64,000 nt of DNA, from NCBI GenBank assembly GCA_035276085.1, contig DATELY010000176.1, positions 17,725 through 81,724 of the forward strand. The letters are read 5' to 3'. The stretch is from DATELY01 sp035276085. GTDB taxonomy: Bacteria; Pseudomonadota; Gammaproteobacteria; Steroidobacterales; Steroidobacteraceae. Under the pieces are notes generated by a model that was not told where the DNA came from, did not search any database, and worked only from the letters and a program-made list of their open reading frames with translations. Below are positions 53,501 through 61,110 of this stretch, piece by piece. Position 1 is the stretch's first letter. Every line of letters starts with the position of its first letter. The translations under genes were made by a program, and so were the position numbers.

Positions 53501-54082
53501 ACCGGAGAACCGGGACAGCGCCCAACCATACAGACCGTAGTCGAGATACTCCTGCGTATCCGCAGGCGCGAGGATCGGCAGCATGCCGGCAATCCAGATG
53601 TGATCCGACTCGGCCGCGGTAATCGATGACTTGCCGCCGATGTCATCGGCGCCGACGACGAGCACGCCGCCGTGTTTGCCGGAGCCGTCGTAGTTGCCGA
53701 TCTTCAATGCTTCGGCAGCGCGCTCCACACCCAGGTGCTTGCCGTACCACAGCGAAAACACACCGTCGTACTTCGCTTTGGGATAGCGATCGAGCCACTG
53801 CGTGCCTTTGATGGCCGCCGCCGCGAGCTCTTCGTTCACCGCGGGAACGAACTTGATGTCGTTCTTGTCGAGATGCTTGCGGGCAGCCCACAGCGCGAAG
53901 TCGTATGTGCCGATCGGCGAGCCACGATAGCCCGCGATGAACCCGGCCGTGTTGAGACCCGCCGCACGATCGCGCTGCTTCTGCATGAGTGGCAGACGCA
54001 CGAGTGTCTGGATCGAGGAGATGTACACATCACCCGATTCCTGCGTGTACTTGTCGTCGAGCGCGACAGAACTCTTGGCCAC
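50567..54082 (-). CDS. Fused indolepyruvate ferredoxin oxidoreductase (IorAB-like)
   Basis: A 1171-residue fused 2-oxoacid:ferredoxin oxidoreductase. The N-terminal TPP/2-oxoacid domains (GFIAGYRGSPIGTYD; IRTAYFCSGCPHNTSTH; GVGCYGLVPMLMPER) are followed by a ferredoxin-like cysteine cluster, CEGCGDCNKKSNC, around residues 635-690. The gamma-type NVLITGIGGTGVLTVGALLGMAAH domain then follows. It oxidatively decarboxylates arylpyruvates or branched 2-oxoacids to acyl-CoA, reducing ferredoxin. GTG 54082 (VAKSSVALDDKY) with GGAGAAAG is preferred over an extension to 54124. It is the last gene of the ring-hydroxylation/cleavage operon, suggesting it handles a 2-oxoacid product. Confidence 0.93.
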   Translation of the reverse strand: MAKSSVALDDKYTQESGDVYISSIQTLVRLPLMQKQRDRAAGLNTAGFIAGYRGSPIGTYDFALWAARKHLDKNDIKFVPAVNEELAAAAIKGTQWLDRYPKAKYDGVFSLWYGKHLGVERAAEALKIGNYDGSGKHGGVLVVGADDIGGKSSITAAESDHIWIAGMLPILAPADTQEYLDYGLYGWALSRFSGLWVAYKAVTDTLELTRTIDVDPQRIQIVVPTDVEMPPGGLNTRQGDFYPLPMERRLVDYKLPAAKAFVRANGIDRVILDSPRRGLGIVTTGKAYLDVREALRELGVDEARARDLGIRLYKIGVVWPLEPENALAFGRGHQELLCVEEKRPVIEEQLTNLFYHEPASARPRITGKADEQGRPLKPAHGELSVHQAIDILAKRIEALGLGDDRLKERIAALRRQRGRLLELPKTPPSNLIRTAYFCSGCPHNTSTHTVEGSMAFTGVGCYGLVPMLMPERKTEWAAQMGAEGSLWVGLQNFIDVPHAFQNLGDGTYFHSGILAVRQAVAVEANVTYKLLYNDAVAMTGGQPIDGKLSVEDVANQMYWEGVRPVVVVTDEPEKYPATIRWPEGTTIRHRKELELVQKEMQQVKGVSLIIYDQTCAAEKRRRRKRGTFPNPQKRVFINQDVCEGCGDCNKKSNCVSVQPLETEFGRKRKIDQSNCNKDYSCLDGFCPSFVTVHGGAPRKAEAANTADQLESLFAGLPAPQQAGIDGSYNVLITGIGGTGVLTVGALLGMAAHLDHKACSVMDITGMAQKGGSVVTHLRFGEKKGDLYATRLWEESADLLIGCDLVVATGQAILDLLRHERARIVVNSDVVPTAQFQSNNAIDLNKDTLIAILNARVTKEHVTAVDATTSAVKLMGDSIATNVFMMGFALQKGLLPVSLESLEQAIRLNGVAIEDNLHALNWGRLAAQDAARLAQMLKAASGDEAPLDKPIPETVDRLIERRIGHLTAYQNADYAKSYSDFVAKVRAAENANVPGKTDLTRTVAWSLAKLMAYKDEYEVARFYTNGDFQRRIEAQFEGDYKLNFHLSPPILNPKDKATGKPRKMQFGPWMFQGFKLLAQLKGLRGTPFDVFGYNPERKRERALIAEYRNTVESVLPALTPENHEQVMKIAGLADNIRGYGHVKENNLKQYEQDLAQLLTSLNAVKSTPAKAA

Positions 54083-54120
54083 GTATCTTTCTCCGATTGA
54101 AACAGGCGAAGCGCGTCGTA

Positions 54121-55110
54121 TCAAAGATTCAGCAGTCGCTCGGCGTTGCCATGCGCGACCTGCTCGCGGTCGGCTCCGGTCAATCCTGCGTCCGCCAGGA
54201 AGCCGTCGATGGGCGGCTGTCCAAAATCGACCGGTCCATCCGTACCGGCGACCAGCTGGCTCGCGCCGAACTTGCGCACGAGATACGCCAGGTAGTCATG
54301 ACCGAATACGACCGTGTCGTAGTAGAAGCGACGCGCATACTCCGCCGGTGGAACCTTCAATTGGGTCCGCATCGCATCGAATCCGGCCCACACCGCATTG
54401 AAGCGATCGATCACCGCGGCGAGCGTGCCGCCACCATGGCTGAATACGAGCTTCAGCTGGGGGAAGCGCCCGAGAATGTCCGTCATCATCAACGAGCAGA
54501 TCGCGACCGCGTTCTCCTGAGGCACACCGATGACGGCCGGCATCAATGGCGCACCGAGCATCAGCTCTGCCCCACCCGGCTTGGTGCCATGAACGAAGAT
54601 GGCGAGATCGAGCGCTGCGGCAGCTTCGTAGAACGGATAGAACATCGGATCCGCAATCGACTTGCCATTGACGTGACTGCCGATGTGCACGCCGCGAAGG
54701 CCCAGCGACTTCAGCTGCTCCAACTGACGCACGGCGCGGGGCGGGTCCTGCAGTGCCACGGCACCCATGCCCGCGAAACGCTTGGGCGCCTGGCTGACCA
54801 GTTCGGCGATGAACTGATTCATGAAGCTCGTCAGGACGTCGGCCGCATCTGCGCTGAGCCAATAGGACAGCAGCTCCGGCAGCGGCGATACCACTTGCAG
54901 CGCTACGCCCACTTCATCCAAACGCTGGATGCGCTCATCGACGTTCCAGTAGAAGCTTTCGAACACGCGGAACTGCTTGCCCGCGATCACCATCCGCGAC
55001 TTCCGATCGTCGATCTTCTCCATCGAGGGCCAATTCGGCTCCGCGATCGACGCAGGTCGATCGGGATACCGACTCGGTACGACGTGAGTATGAAAATCGA
55101 TGATCTTCAT
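54121..55110 (-). CDS. Amidohydrolase (ACMSD-like decarboxylase/hydrolase)
   Basis: A 329-residue metal-dependent TIM-barrel protein with the ACMSD/amidohydrolase-2 layout. Metal motif H7-x-H9 in IIDFHTHVVPS, MGAVALQDPPRAVRQLEQLKSLGLRGVHIGSHVNG, LKLVFSHGGGTLAAVIDRF and VAGTDGPVDFGQPP. ACMSD-family members decarboxylate ring-cleavage semialdehydes or hydrolyse related acids. Between an extradiol-type dioxygenase and a 2-oxoacid oxidoreductase, it probably processes the ring-cleavage product. ATG 55110 is preferred; the frame is open to 55215 but that part overlaps the VOC gene. Confidence 0.9.
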   Translation of the reverse strand: MKIIDFHTHVVPSRYPDRPASIAEPNWPSMEKIDDRKSRMVIAGKQFRVFESFYWNVDERIQRLDEVGVALQVVSPLPELLSYWLSADAADVLTSFMNQFIAELVSQAPKRFAGMGAVALQDPPRAVRQLEQLKSLGLRGVHIGSHVNGKSIADPMFYPFYEAAAALDLAIFVHGTKPGGAELMLGAPLMPAVIGVPQENAVAICSLMMTDILGRFPQLKLVFSHGGGTLAAVIDRFNAVWAGFDAMRTQLKVPPAEYARRFYYDTVVFGHDYLAYLVRKFGASQLVAGTDGPVDFGQPPIDGFLADAGLTGADREQVAHGNAERLLNL

Positions 55111-55127
55111 TGCGGCATCGACGATGC

Positions 55128-56072
55128 TCAGGCGATCTTCTGCATGCGCGCGGGCTCGTCCTGCGTCACGACGTTGCCCGAGCCGCCAAAGCCGGGCTTC
55201 GGCTTCGCGTCCCACACATCGTAGTCTTCCGGCGCGGCCGACATGAAGCGCGGCTCACGCGCGCCGTGTTCGGGGAATTGCTCCATGCCGAGCGTGTACT
55301 CCCACACGAGCTGATCGGGATCGAAGATGTACAGGTGAATGCTGCCCGAGGTCGGGTGCCGGCCAATGCCGAACGCGCGGCCCACGTTGTGGGCTTCGAT
55401 GCGGTTGAACAGCTTGCCGATGTCGTCGATGGATTCCACCATGAACGCCACATGGTTGAACTGCTTCTTGCCATCGCGTGCCGGCAGATACGCAAACGAG
55501 TGGTGATTCGGATTGGGGAACGCGCGCATCAACGTGCCCACGTAGTGGCCCAGGATGTCCGAAGGCAGAAAGCCCATGTTCTTGACCGCGAACTCGGTGG
55601 CTTCGCGCACGTTCGGCACATTGATGCCGAAGTGACCCAGATGCTTGAAGTTCGTCGGACCCTGCGCGCGCGCGCGTGCGCGGAACATCATCTTCGAGTA
55701 GTACTCGAAGCACATCCCGACGACGGGATCACGCACACGGAATACCGGCCAGACCCCCAGGCCGAGAACTTCCTTCTCTTCCTGGGCCAGCCAGGTCGGC
55801 TTCAACCCGAGTGTCTCGAAGTGTGCATGGGCACGCTCGACATCTTCCGGCGTCTCCAGCTCGAAAGCACCGCGCAGCAGGCCCGGATCCTTTGCCGGAT
55901 ACAGCACGACATCGTGATGCTCTGGACCGCAACTCAGGAACCGCTCGCCATTCGGCCCTTGGCCGGTGTTCTCCAACGCGAATGTCTTGGTCGCAAACTC
56001 GGTCGTACGCGCAACATCCGTCACGTTGAGCGCGACGTAACCGACCTTGCGATAGCGGAAATTCACTGGCAT
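55128..56072 (-). CDS. Two-domain VOC family extradiol-type dioxygenase
   Basis: A 314-residue type I extradiol dioxygenase-like protein. Two vicinal-oxygen-chelate modules are visible: residues ~8-125 and ~143-265. The Fe(II) triad in the second is H147 (HLGHFGIN), H207 (FNHVAF) and E258 (VWEYT). These are the ligands expected of a BphC/HsaC-like ring-cleaving dioxygenase. ATG 56072 follows GGAG. Its position directly behind the ring-hydroxylating oxygenase supports meta cleavage of a catechol-type product. The true substrate (mono- or polycyclic) is not evident. Confidence 0.9.
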   Translation of the reverse strand: MPVNFRYRKVGYVALNVTDVARTTEFATKTFALENTGQGPNGERFLSCGPEHHDVVLYPAKDPGLLRGAFELETPEDVERAHAHFETLGLKPTWLAQEEKEVLGLGVWPVFRVRDPVVGMCFEYYSKMMFRARARAQGPTNFKHLGHFGINVPNVREATEFAVKNMGFLPSDILGHYVGTLMRAFPNPNHHSFAYLPARDGKKQFNHVAFMVESIDDIGKLFNRIEAHNVGRAFGIGRHPTSGSIHLYIFDPDQLVWEYTLGMEQFPEHGAREPRFMSAAPEDYDVWDAKPKPGFGGSGNVVTQDEPARMQKIA

Positions 56073-56111
56073 GACTGCTACTCCGGCGCGTTGTGAGGCG
56101 CGCAGACCCAC

Positions 56112-56609
56112 CTACAGAATGATCGTCAGACGGCCCTGATCGGCGAGGCTGTTCAGATCCAGCACGCAGCGCTTGCGCTTGATCTTGAACTGTCCGTTCT
56201 GCGACACGAGCACGTAGTGCGCTTGCCCCATGTACTGCGTCGTTCTGTCTTCCTTCGTGCGATAGACGACGAAGTTGGCGCGCACGTTGAGCTCGCCGTT
56301 CTCGAGTGGCTGCACGCGCACGTTGCTGATGAGATGACGCACCTTCGAATGCGGATACTCCGCGTGCGCGGTCTTTTTCATCAGGCGCTTCGCGCGGCTC
56401 GTGAGTCGCTCCTTGTCGTCCGCGAGCACGAACAGCGACTCCTCGGAACGTGCCTCCAAGGGCTTCTCCGAATCGAGTGATGCGACGTCATAGCGGGCAT
56501 CGTCCGTGTACAGCTCGGACCACTCGGGCAGGCGCCAGTCGTCCAGCAGCTCGGCCTCGTGGTACAGGAACTCCTCGACGTCGTATCGGCTGACTTTCTG
56601 AGCGGCCAT
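56112..56609 (-). CDS. Ring-hydroxylating dioxygenase beta subunit
   Basis: A 165-residue NTF2-like beta subunit of an aromatic-ring-hydroxylating oxygenase. VEEFLYHEAELLDDWRLPEWSELYTDDARYDV, VRHLISNVRVQPLENGELNVRANFVVYRTKEDRTTQYMGQAHYVL and the basic KIKRKRCVLDLN end are diagnostic. The start at 56609 (MAAQKVSRYD) is the normal one. It lies ten bases after the alpha subunit stop, so the two form an alpha-beta enzyme. No reductase gene is adjacent. Confidence 0.95.
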   Translation of the reverse strand: MAAQKVSRYDVEEFLYHEAELLDDWRLPEWSELYTDDARYDVASLDSEKPLEARSEESLFVLADDKERLTSRAKRLMKKTAHAEYPHSKVRHLISNVRVQPLENGELNVRANFVVYRTKEDRTTQYMGQAHYVLVSQNGQFKIKRKRCVLDLNSLADQGRLTIIL

Positions 56610-56619
56610 GGTGCGGTCT

Positions 56620-57960
56620 CTAGCGAGCTTCGAAGGTGTCCAGACCGCGCATGACGCGATCCCACTGTGCCCAGTACGCGCGCATGTGGCCCTCATCGGC
56701 GGGGCCGCACACCTCGAGGCGGGAGTCCGTCGCTCCATTCATGCCGCGCGACAGCTCGTTCCATTCGACCGGCGTGTGCTCGATGCCGCGCTGACACAGC
56801 TCCAGCATCTCCACGTCGTCGGCCGAGCCGAAACCGGCGGGTCCGAGGAAGCTCACGAAGTTGTCGAGACGAATCGCACGCAACGCAGGCGACTCGTCGT
56901 TCGGGCCCAACGCCCAGGATTGCACACGCATGTTCGTCGGCGACGTCGGCTCGATGGTGCGAATGATCATGCCGACGTTGTCGTTGATGACGAGGTTCGG
57001 GAAGATGACCAGGTTCTTCTGCACGTCGGCAATGAAGTCCGCGCGTTCCTTGCCGAACTTCTGTTCCAGCCATGCACGCTTCGCATCGATCTCCTGCTTC
57101 ACCTCGGGGCCCCATGGCGGAATCCAGCTCGCCACCGGACGGCCTGTCGGCACCCAGGATTCGAGCGCGCCATGGCCATTGCCCAATCCGCGACCGCGCC
57201 CCTGCTTGTTGAACAGCTTGGCAATGAAGTTCACCGCACCGCCATTGCCTGCGGCCTTCATGCGATCGTCGAGGAACTCGAGATAACTCACGTGCACCGG
57301 CAGCAAGTGATAGCCGTCGTAGCTGTTCTCGCAGAGGTACTTGAAATTGGCGTGGATGGAGTACGAGTGCTCTCCCGGCAGGACCACGAGCTCGCCTTCT
57401 GTCTGATCGCACATGGAATCGAGGAACTCGGTGGAACCCGCGAGGTACTCCTCGAGCGAAATGGCCTTTGGATTGAAGTTCACGAAGTAGAACCCGCGAT
57501 AGTGCTCCAGGCGCGGCACCTTGCGCAGATCCAGAGAGCCATCCGCATTGATGTCCGCGGCGAAGCCGTGGTCGGCGTTCATGGAGACCAGCCTGCCTTC
57601 GGTATTGAAGACCCAGCCGTGATACGGGCAGGCGAAGGACTTGGTGTTGCCCCTCTTCTCGCGGCATACACGCGTGCCGCGGTGCGTGCAGGAGTTGAAG
57701 AAGGCAGCCAGCTCGCCGCTGCGCCCGCGCATGAAAATGAGATCGCGGCCGCCGATCGTGCGGGTGACGTAGTCACCCTTGTTGCGCAACTCGGACACAT
57801 GTCCGACGTACAGCCAGCACTGCGCGAAGATCAGCTCCTGCTCGCGTTCGAAGACGGCCGGATTGCGATAGGCGTCGCGATGGATCCGAAACCGGCGGCG
57901 CTGCGGATCGATGTCGACCAGGCCATGCTCGCCGATCCGCTCGATCGAAGCTGCGCTCAT
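56620..57960 (-). CDS. Ring-hydroxylating dioxygenase alpha subunit (Rieske)
   Basis: A 446-residue alpha subunit. Rieske ligands C91, H93, C111, H114; iron site D215, H218, H223 (ENSYDGYHLLPVH). This is the canonical three-residue facial triad of naphthalene/biphenyl-type dioxygenases, unlike the variant Glu site of the oxygenase at 16.9 kb. It would form a cis-dihydrodiol. First gene of the operon alpha-beta-VOC-amidohydrolase-IOR, with a predicted promoter at 57999-58026 and a divergent TetR gene. Electron donor unknown. Confidence 0.96.
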   Translation of the reverse strand: MSAASIERIGEHGLVDIDPQRRRFRIHRDAYRNPAVFEREQELIFAQCWLYVGHVSELRNKGDYVTRTIGGRDLIFMRGRSGELAAFFNSCTHRGTRVCREKRGNTKSFACPYHGWVFNTEGRLVSMNADHGFAADINADGSLDLRKVPRLEHYRGFYFVNFNPKAISLEEYLAGSTEFLDSMCDQTEGELVVLPGEHSYSIHANFKYLCENSYDGYHLLPVHVSYLEFLDDRMKAAGNGGAVNFIAKLFNKQGRGRGLGNGHGALESWVPTGRPVASWIPPWGPEVKQEIDAKRAWLEQKFGKERADFIADVQKNLVIFPNLVINDNVGMIIRTIEPTSPTNMRVQSWALGPNDESPALRAIRLDNFVSFLGPAGFGSADDVEMLELCQRGIEHTPVEWNELSRGMNGATDSRLEVCGPADEGHMRAYWAQWDRVMRGLDTFEAR

Positions 57961-57998
57961 GGAGCCCCCTGCAGTACGTTTGTGCGGCTGGATGCGAT

Positions 57999-58026
57999 AG
58001 TATATCGACCGTTATAGTCACTGCAA
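57999..58026 (-). promoter_or_regulatory. Predicted promoter of the ring-hydroxylation operon
   Basis: On the minus strand TTGCAG (58021-58026) and TATACT (57999-58004) are separated by 16 bases, a plausible sigma-70 arrangement. Transcription would begin near 57990, about 30 bases before the ATG. It is overlapped by the TetR operator candidate. Confidence 0.5.
58001..58016. promoter_or_regulatory. Candidate TetR operator
   Basis: TATATCGACCGTTATA: the outer TATA/TATA and inner CG/CG pairs are inverted, so 12 of 16 positions obey dyad symmetry. It overlaps the predicted -10 to -35 region of the operon and lies 170 bases from the divergent TetR start. Repression of the operon by the adjacent TetR protein is the simplest reading. 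Confidence 0.45.
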
Positions 58027-58187
58027 TCGACGGCGCGGCGCGGTGGCCCGTGCCGGCTGCGGTGGCCATGCCATGAGCACACCGTGTCACAGCAGGCAAA
58101 CCTGAGCTGAATCGACCTGCCAGGTGGCGGTCGTTGCAACGCTTGCAAGTCAATTGCTCGGAACACTGCTCGCAGGGAGATCAGACC

Positions 58188-58793
58188 ATGTCGGTGCGAG
58201 AAAACATCCTCAAGATTGCCACGCGCCGATTCGCAGCCGTGGGCTACGAGGCGACGTCGATGCGCAGCATCGCAAGCCGCGCACGGGTCACCCTGCCCAC
58301 GATCTACCATTACTTCGGCGACAAAGAGAGCCTGTATTTCGAGGTGTGCCTCACGACGTTCAGTCCGCGCGCCGAACGCGCCCTGGAGGCTTTCACGCAC
58401 TCCGGTGAGAGCAATGAAGCGCGCATCTCGACCTTCTTCGTCGAACTGGCTGACGATCTGCTCAATGACGAGAACTTCTTCAAGCTCCTGCATCGGGAGA
58501 TGATCGATCAGGACAAGGAAGGAATCCGACGTCTGACCGAGCGTTGCTGGAAGCAATCCTTCCATACGCTCATCGATACCTTCGCGTGCTTCATCCCAAA
58601 GCATCGCGATGCGACCGAGATCACCTTCACCAGCTTTGCACTCATGCTCGGCCTGGTGGAATTTCGCCGCAAAGCGCCCTTTCTCGCCGGCAACCTCGGC
58701 AGGTATTACGACTCGAAGTCGCTCGCCGAACTCGTGTTGAGGACGACCGCGCCCGAGATCGATTGGGCCGGGTTGATGGCCAAGGCCGCTTGA
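58188..58793 (+). CDS. TetR family transcriptional regulator
   Basis: A 201-residue regulator. The N-terminal helix-turn-helix is ENILKIATRRFAAVGYEATSMRSIASRARVTLPTIYHYFGDKESLY; the remainder is the ligand-binding helical domain. ATG 58188 (MSVRENIL) has GGGAG nine bases upstream; an open extension to 58134 is less likely. Divergent from the ring-hydroxylating operon, whose promoter carries a near-palindrome, so it probably represses that operon and releases on an aromatic ligand. Confidence 0.93.
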   Translation: MSVRENILKIATRRFAAVGYEATSMRSIASRARVTLPTIYHYFGDKESLYFEVCLTTFSPRAERALEAFTHSGESNEARISTFFVELADDLLNDENFFKLLHREMIDQDKEGIRRLTERCWKQSFHTLIDTFACFIPKHRDATEITFTSFALMLGLVEFRRKAPFLAGNLGRYYDSKSLAELVLRTTAPEIDWAGLMAKAA

Positions 58794-58863
58794 GTCGCTC
58801 TCCGCAACCGTCTTCCGGCGCACCATTTCCTTCGATCCCTCGAAGGCTGCGGTGCCTGCAGCG

Positions 58864-59850
58864 TCAGCGCCGGAAATCCAGCAACTCGAACGGGGTAACC
58901 CCATCCGTGAAGTTGGCGTTCAGCGTCAGCAGCACGGGGCCCGTTCCATTGCGCGGATTCGTGGAGATTTCCGCATCGCAATAGCCCTGCAAGCCGTGCC
59001 CTTCGGCCGCGCACATGATTTCGACCATCACGACCGTGCCACGCTGAAACGCGACACCAGCTCGCGCCGTGCAATGGATTTCGATGCGCTCGCCGCCGGG
59101 CAGGGTCATGCGAATTTCTCCGCCGCGATGTGTCAACCCATCGGGCTCCATGTAGGCGATGACATCGACTTCCTGCGCGAAAATCGTCTCGCCATTGCGT
59201 CGGATGTAGCCCGTGCGAACGAGCCTGCCCGTATTGGCCTGCGCCGTAATCGCAGCAAAGGAAAGCTCGGTGCCGAGCGTGCCGGTGAACCAGCGATGGT
59301 TGAGCATGCCCCGCTCCCAGTCGCGTTGGCCCCAGCTGTGATCGCGATAGCCGAAGCCGGCCACCGTCGTCTTGCGCCCTTCGTAGCTCACTTCGCCTGT
59401 CACGCGGCCAGCGACTTCGAAGTGGTTGGGAAACCGTTTGGCCGCGACTTCATCGCCCGGTGGGAATGGATCCACTAACGGAAAGAGGTTGCGACACTCG
59501 ACTCGCGCGCTCACAGGACCATCGTTCACGGTCCAGACAGCGGCGTCATTTTCATACGCGAATCGCAGTGCCGATCCGGCACCGAACCCATGGGTGAACG
59601 TGTCGGCCGCACTGAGCTGCACCTCGCCGCAGCGGCGGTACTGCCAACCCGCCTTGTCGAACAGAAAGCTCCAGAGCGCCGCGTGACCGCCGCGATTGTT
59701 CGGTTCGTGGCCGATGCGGTGCCACCCGCCGATGCCCTGACGCTGGTCATACCAATGCAAGAGCACGCTCTCCTGCCAGATCGGACTGTCGGTAAACGGA
59801 TGGGGTCCTTCGTCTTTCGCCGTGAATTGCGGATGCGCGGTCGTGCTCAA
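58864..59850 (-). CDS. DUF7064/DUF7065-like lipocalin-fold protein, TTG start
   Basis: A 328-residue protein with the family signature FGYRDHSWGQRDWERGMLNHRWF, followed by strand-rich sequence and the ending NANFTDGVTPFELLDFRR. It is the more canonical of the two members in the window: the signature keeps SWGQRDW where the other has SRAIRCD. A hydrophobic-ligand-binding double-lipocalin fold is probable, function unknown. The start is TTG 59850 with GGGAG upstream; an in-frame stop lies immediately before it. Next to an aryl-alcohol-type dehydrogenase. Confidence 0.85.
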   Translation of the reverse strand: MSTTAHPQFTAKDEGPHPFTDSPIWQESVLLHWYDQRQGIGGWHRIGHEPNNRGGHAALWSFLFDKAGWQYRRCGEVQLSAADTFTHGFGAGSALRFAYENDAAVWTVNDGPVSARVECRNLFPLVDPFPPGDEVAAKRFPNHFEVAGRVTGEVSYEGRKTTVAGFGYRDHSWGQRDWERGMLNHRWFTGTLGTELSFAAITAQANTGRLVRTGYIRRNGETIFAQEVDVIAYMEPDGLTHRGGEIRMTLPGGERIEIHCTARAGVAFQRGTVVMVEIMCAAEGHGLQGYCDAEISTNPRNGTGPVLLTLNANFTDGVTPFELLDFRR

Positions 59851-59874
59851 GGATCAGCTCCCGTCATGCGCAGC

Positions 59875-60966
59875 TCAAAACGTGAGAATCGGCTTGATGG
59901 TCTTGCCCGACAGACCATCGCTTACGGCCGTGTTGATCTGGTCCAACGGATAGAAGGCCGACAGCCGATCGATCGGAAATCGTCCCCTCATGAACTCATC
60001 GACCAGGAATGGAATGAAGGTCATTGGATCGGCTTCGCCTTCGACAGCGCCGCGAATCACACGGCCGGCAACCATGTGGAAGATGTCGGTGGTGAAGTTT
60101 CGATCCTGACCGACGGCAACGAGCGCCAGCACGCCACGGACCTTCAACTTACGCACCATCGCCTCGATGAGTTTTGGCACACCCGTCGTATCGAGCGCGA
60201 AGTCCACTCCACCGACGGCGTCGAGCGCTTCCTCGAGATTGGTTTCAGTCGTATTGATGACTTCGGTGGCGCCCAGCTCGCGAGCGAGGTCCAGGCGTGA
60301 CTTCACGCGATCCACCACCACGATGCGTTCGCAACCGGCGAGCCTGGCCGCGAACAGGCTCGCGAACCCGACGGCGCCCGTGCCCAAGATCGCCAACGTG
60401 GAATTGCGCTGCGGCTTGAGCACGTTGAGCACCGTACCGGCGCCCGTGATGAAGCCGCAACCGAGCGGGCCCAGGTACTTCAGCGGTGCATCCTTCGATA
60501 CCTTCACGACGTTGCGCGTCGTGGCAATTGCGTGTGTCGCGAAGGACGACTGCGAAAAGAAGGCCGAATTCACCGGCTGATTGCTGGCATCCACGATCGC
60601 AGAGGATCCGTCCGGACGCCGGCCCGACATGTTCAACACAGGAAAGAGATCGCAGTACGCGGGCAATCCGCCGGCGCACTGTGGGCACGTGCCGCAACTG
60701 GCAAAGCTCAACACCACGGGATCGCCGGGTGCAACGCTGGTGACGGCCTTGCCGACCTCACGCACGATGCCGGCACCCTCATGACCCAGCACGATCGGTG
60801 GCGGCAGGGGCAACACCTGTTCCACGACAGCCAGGTCCGTGTGGCAGATGCCGGTCGCTACGAGTTCGACCAGGACTTCGTTGTCGCGCGGCCCGTCGAT
60901 GCGGGCGGATTCGACGGCGAACTTTCCATGCGGCGCCCGCAGCACCGCTGCCTTCATCTCTCTCAC
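59875..60966 (-). CDS. Zinc alcohol dehydrogenase, aryl-alcohol type
   Basis: A 363-residue MDR alcohol dehydrogenase. Catalytic zinc ligands C41 (GICHTD) and H62/E63 (LGHEGAG); structural zinc C91, C94, C97, C105. The cofactor loop is ILGTGAVGFASLFAARLAGC. Length and the CHTD context match the aryl/benzyl-alcohol dehydrogenase group (XylB/AreB). GTG 60966 with GAGGAG is the preferred start; ATG 60957 is in frame. A short gap to the DUF7064-like gene suggests an operon. It would interconvert an aromatic or allylic alcohol with its aldehyde. Confidence 0.94.
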   Translation of the reverse strand: MREMKAAVLRAPHGKFAVESARIDGPRDNEVLVELVATGICHTDLAVVEQVLPLPPPIVLGHEGAGIVREVGKAVTSVAPGDPVVLSFASCGTCPQCAGGLPAYCDLFPVLNMSGRRPDGSSAIVDASNQPVNSAFFSQSSFATHAIATTRNVVKVSKDAPLKYLGPLGCGFITGAGTVLNVLKPQRNSTLAILGTGAVGFASLFAARLAGCERIVVVDRVKSRLDLARELGATEVINTTETNLEEALDAVGGVDFALDTTGVPKLIEAMVRKLKVRGVLALVAVGQDRNFTTDIFHMVAGRVIRGAVEGEADPMTFIPFLVDEFMRGRFPIDRLSAFYPLDQINTAVSDGLSGKTIKPILTF

Positions 60967-61110
60967 ATCGATCTCCTCGGATAGGCCTGTACGTGCCTCT
61001 CGTCGCGCGAGCGGTGCGTTGTTGTTGACTGCGAACGATCTATCGATTCAAGACGTCACGCAGATGGGCGCGTCGACTTCAGCCGTCCATGGCCATCGCC
61101 GGCCAGACGA

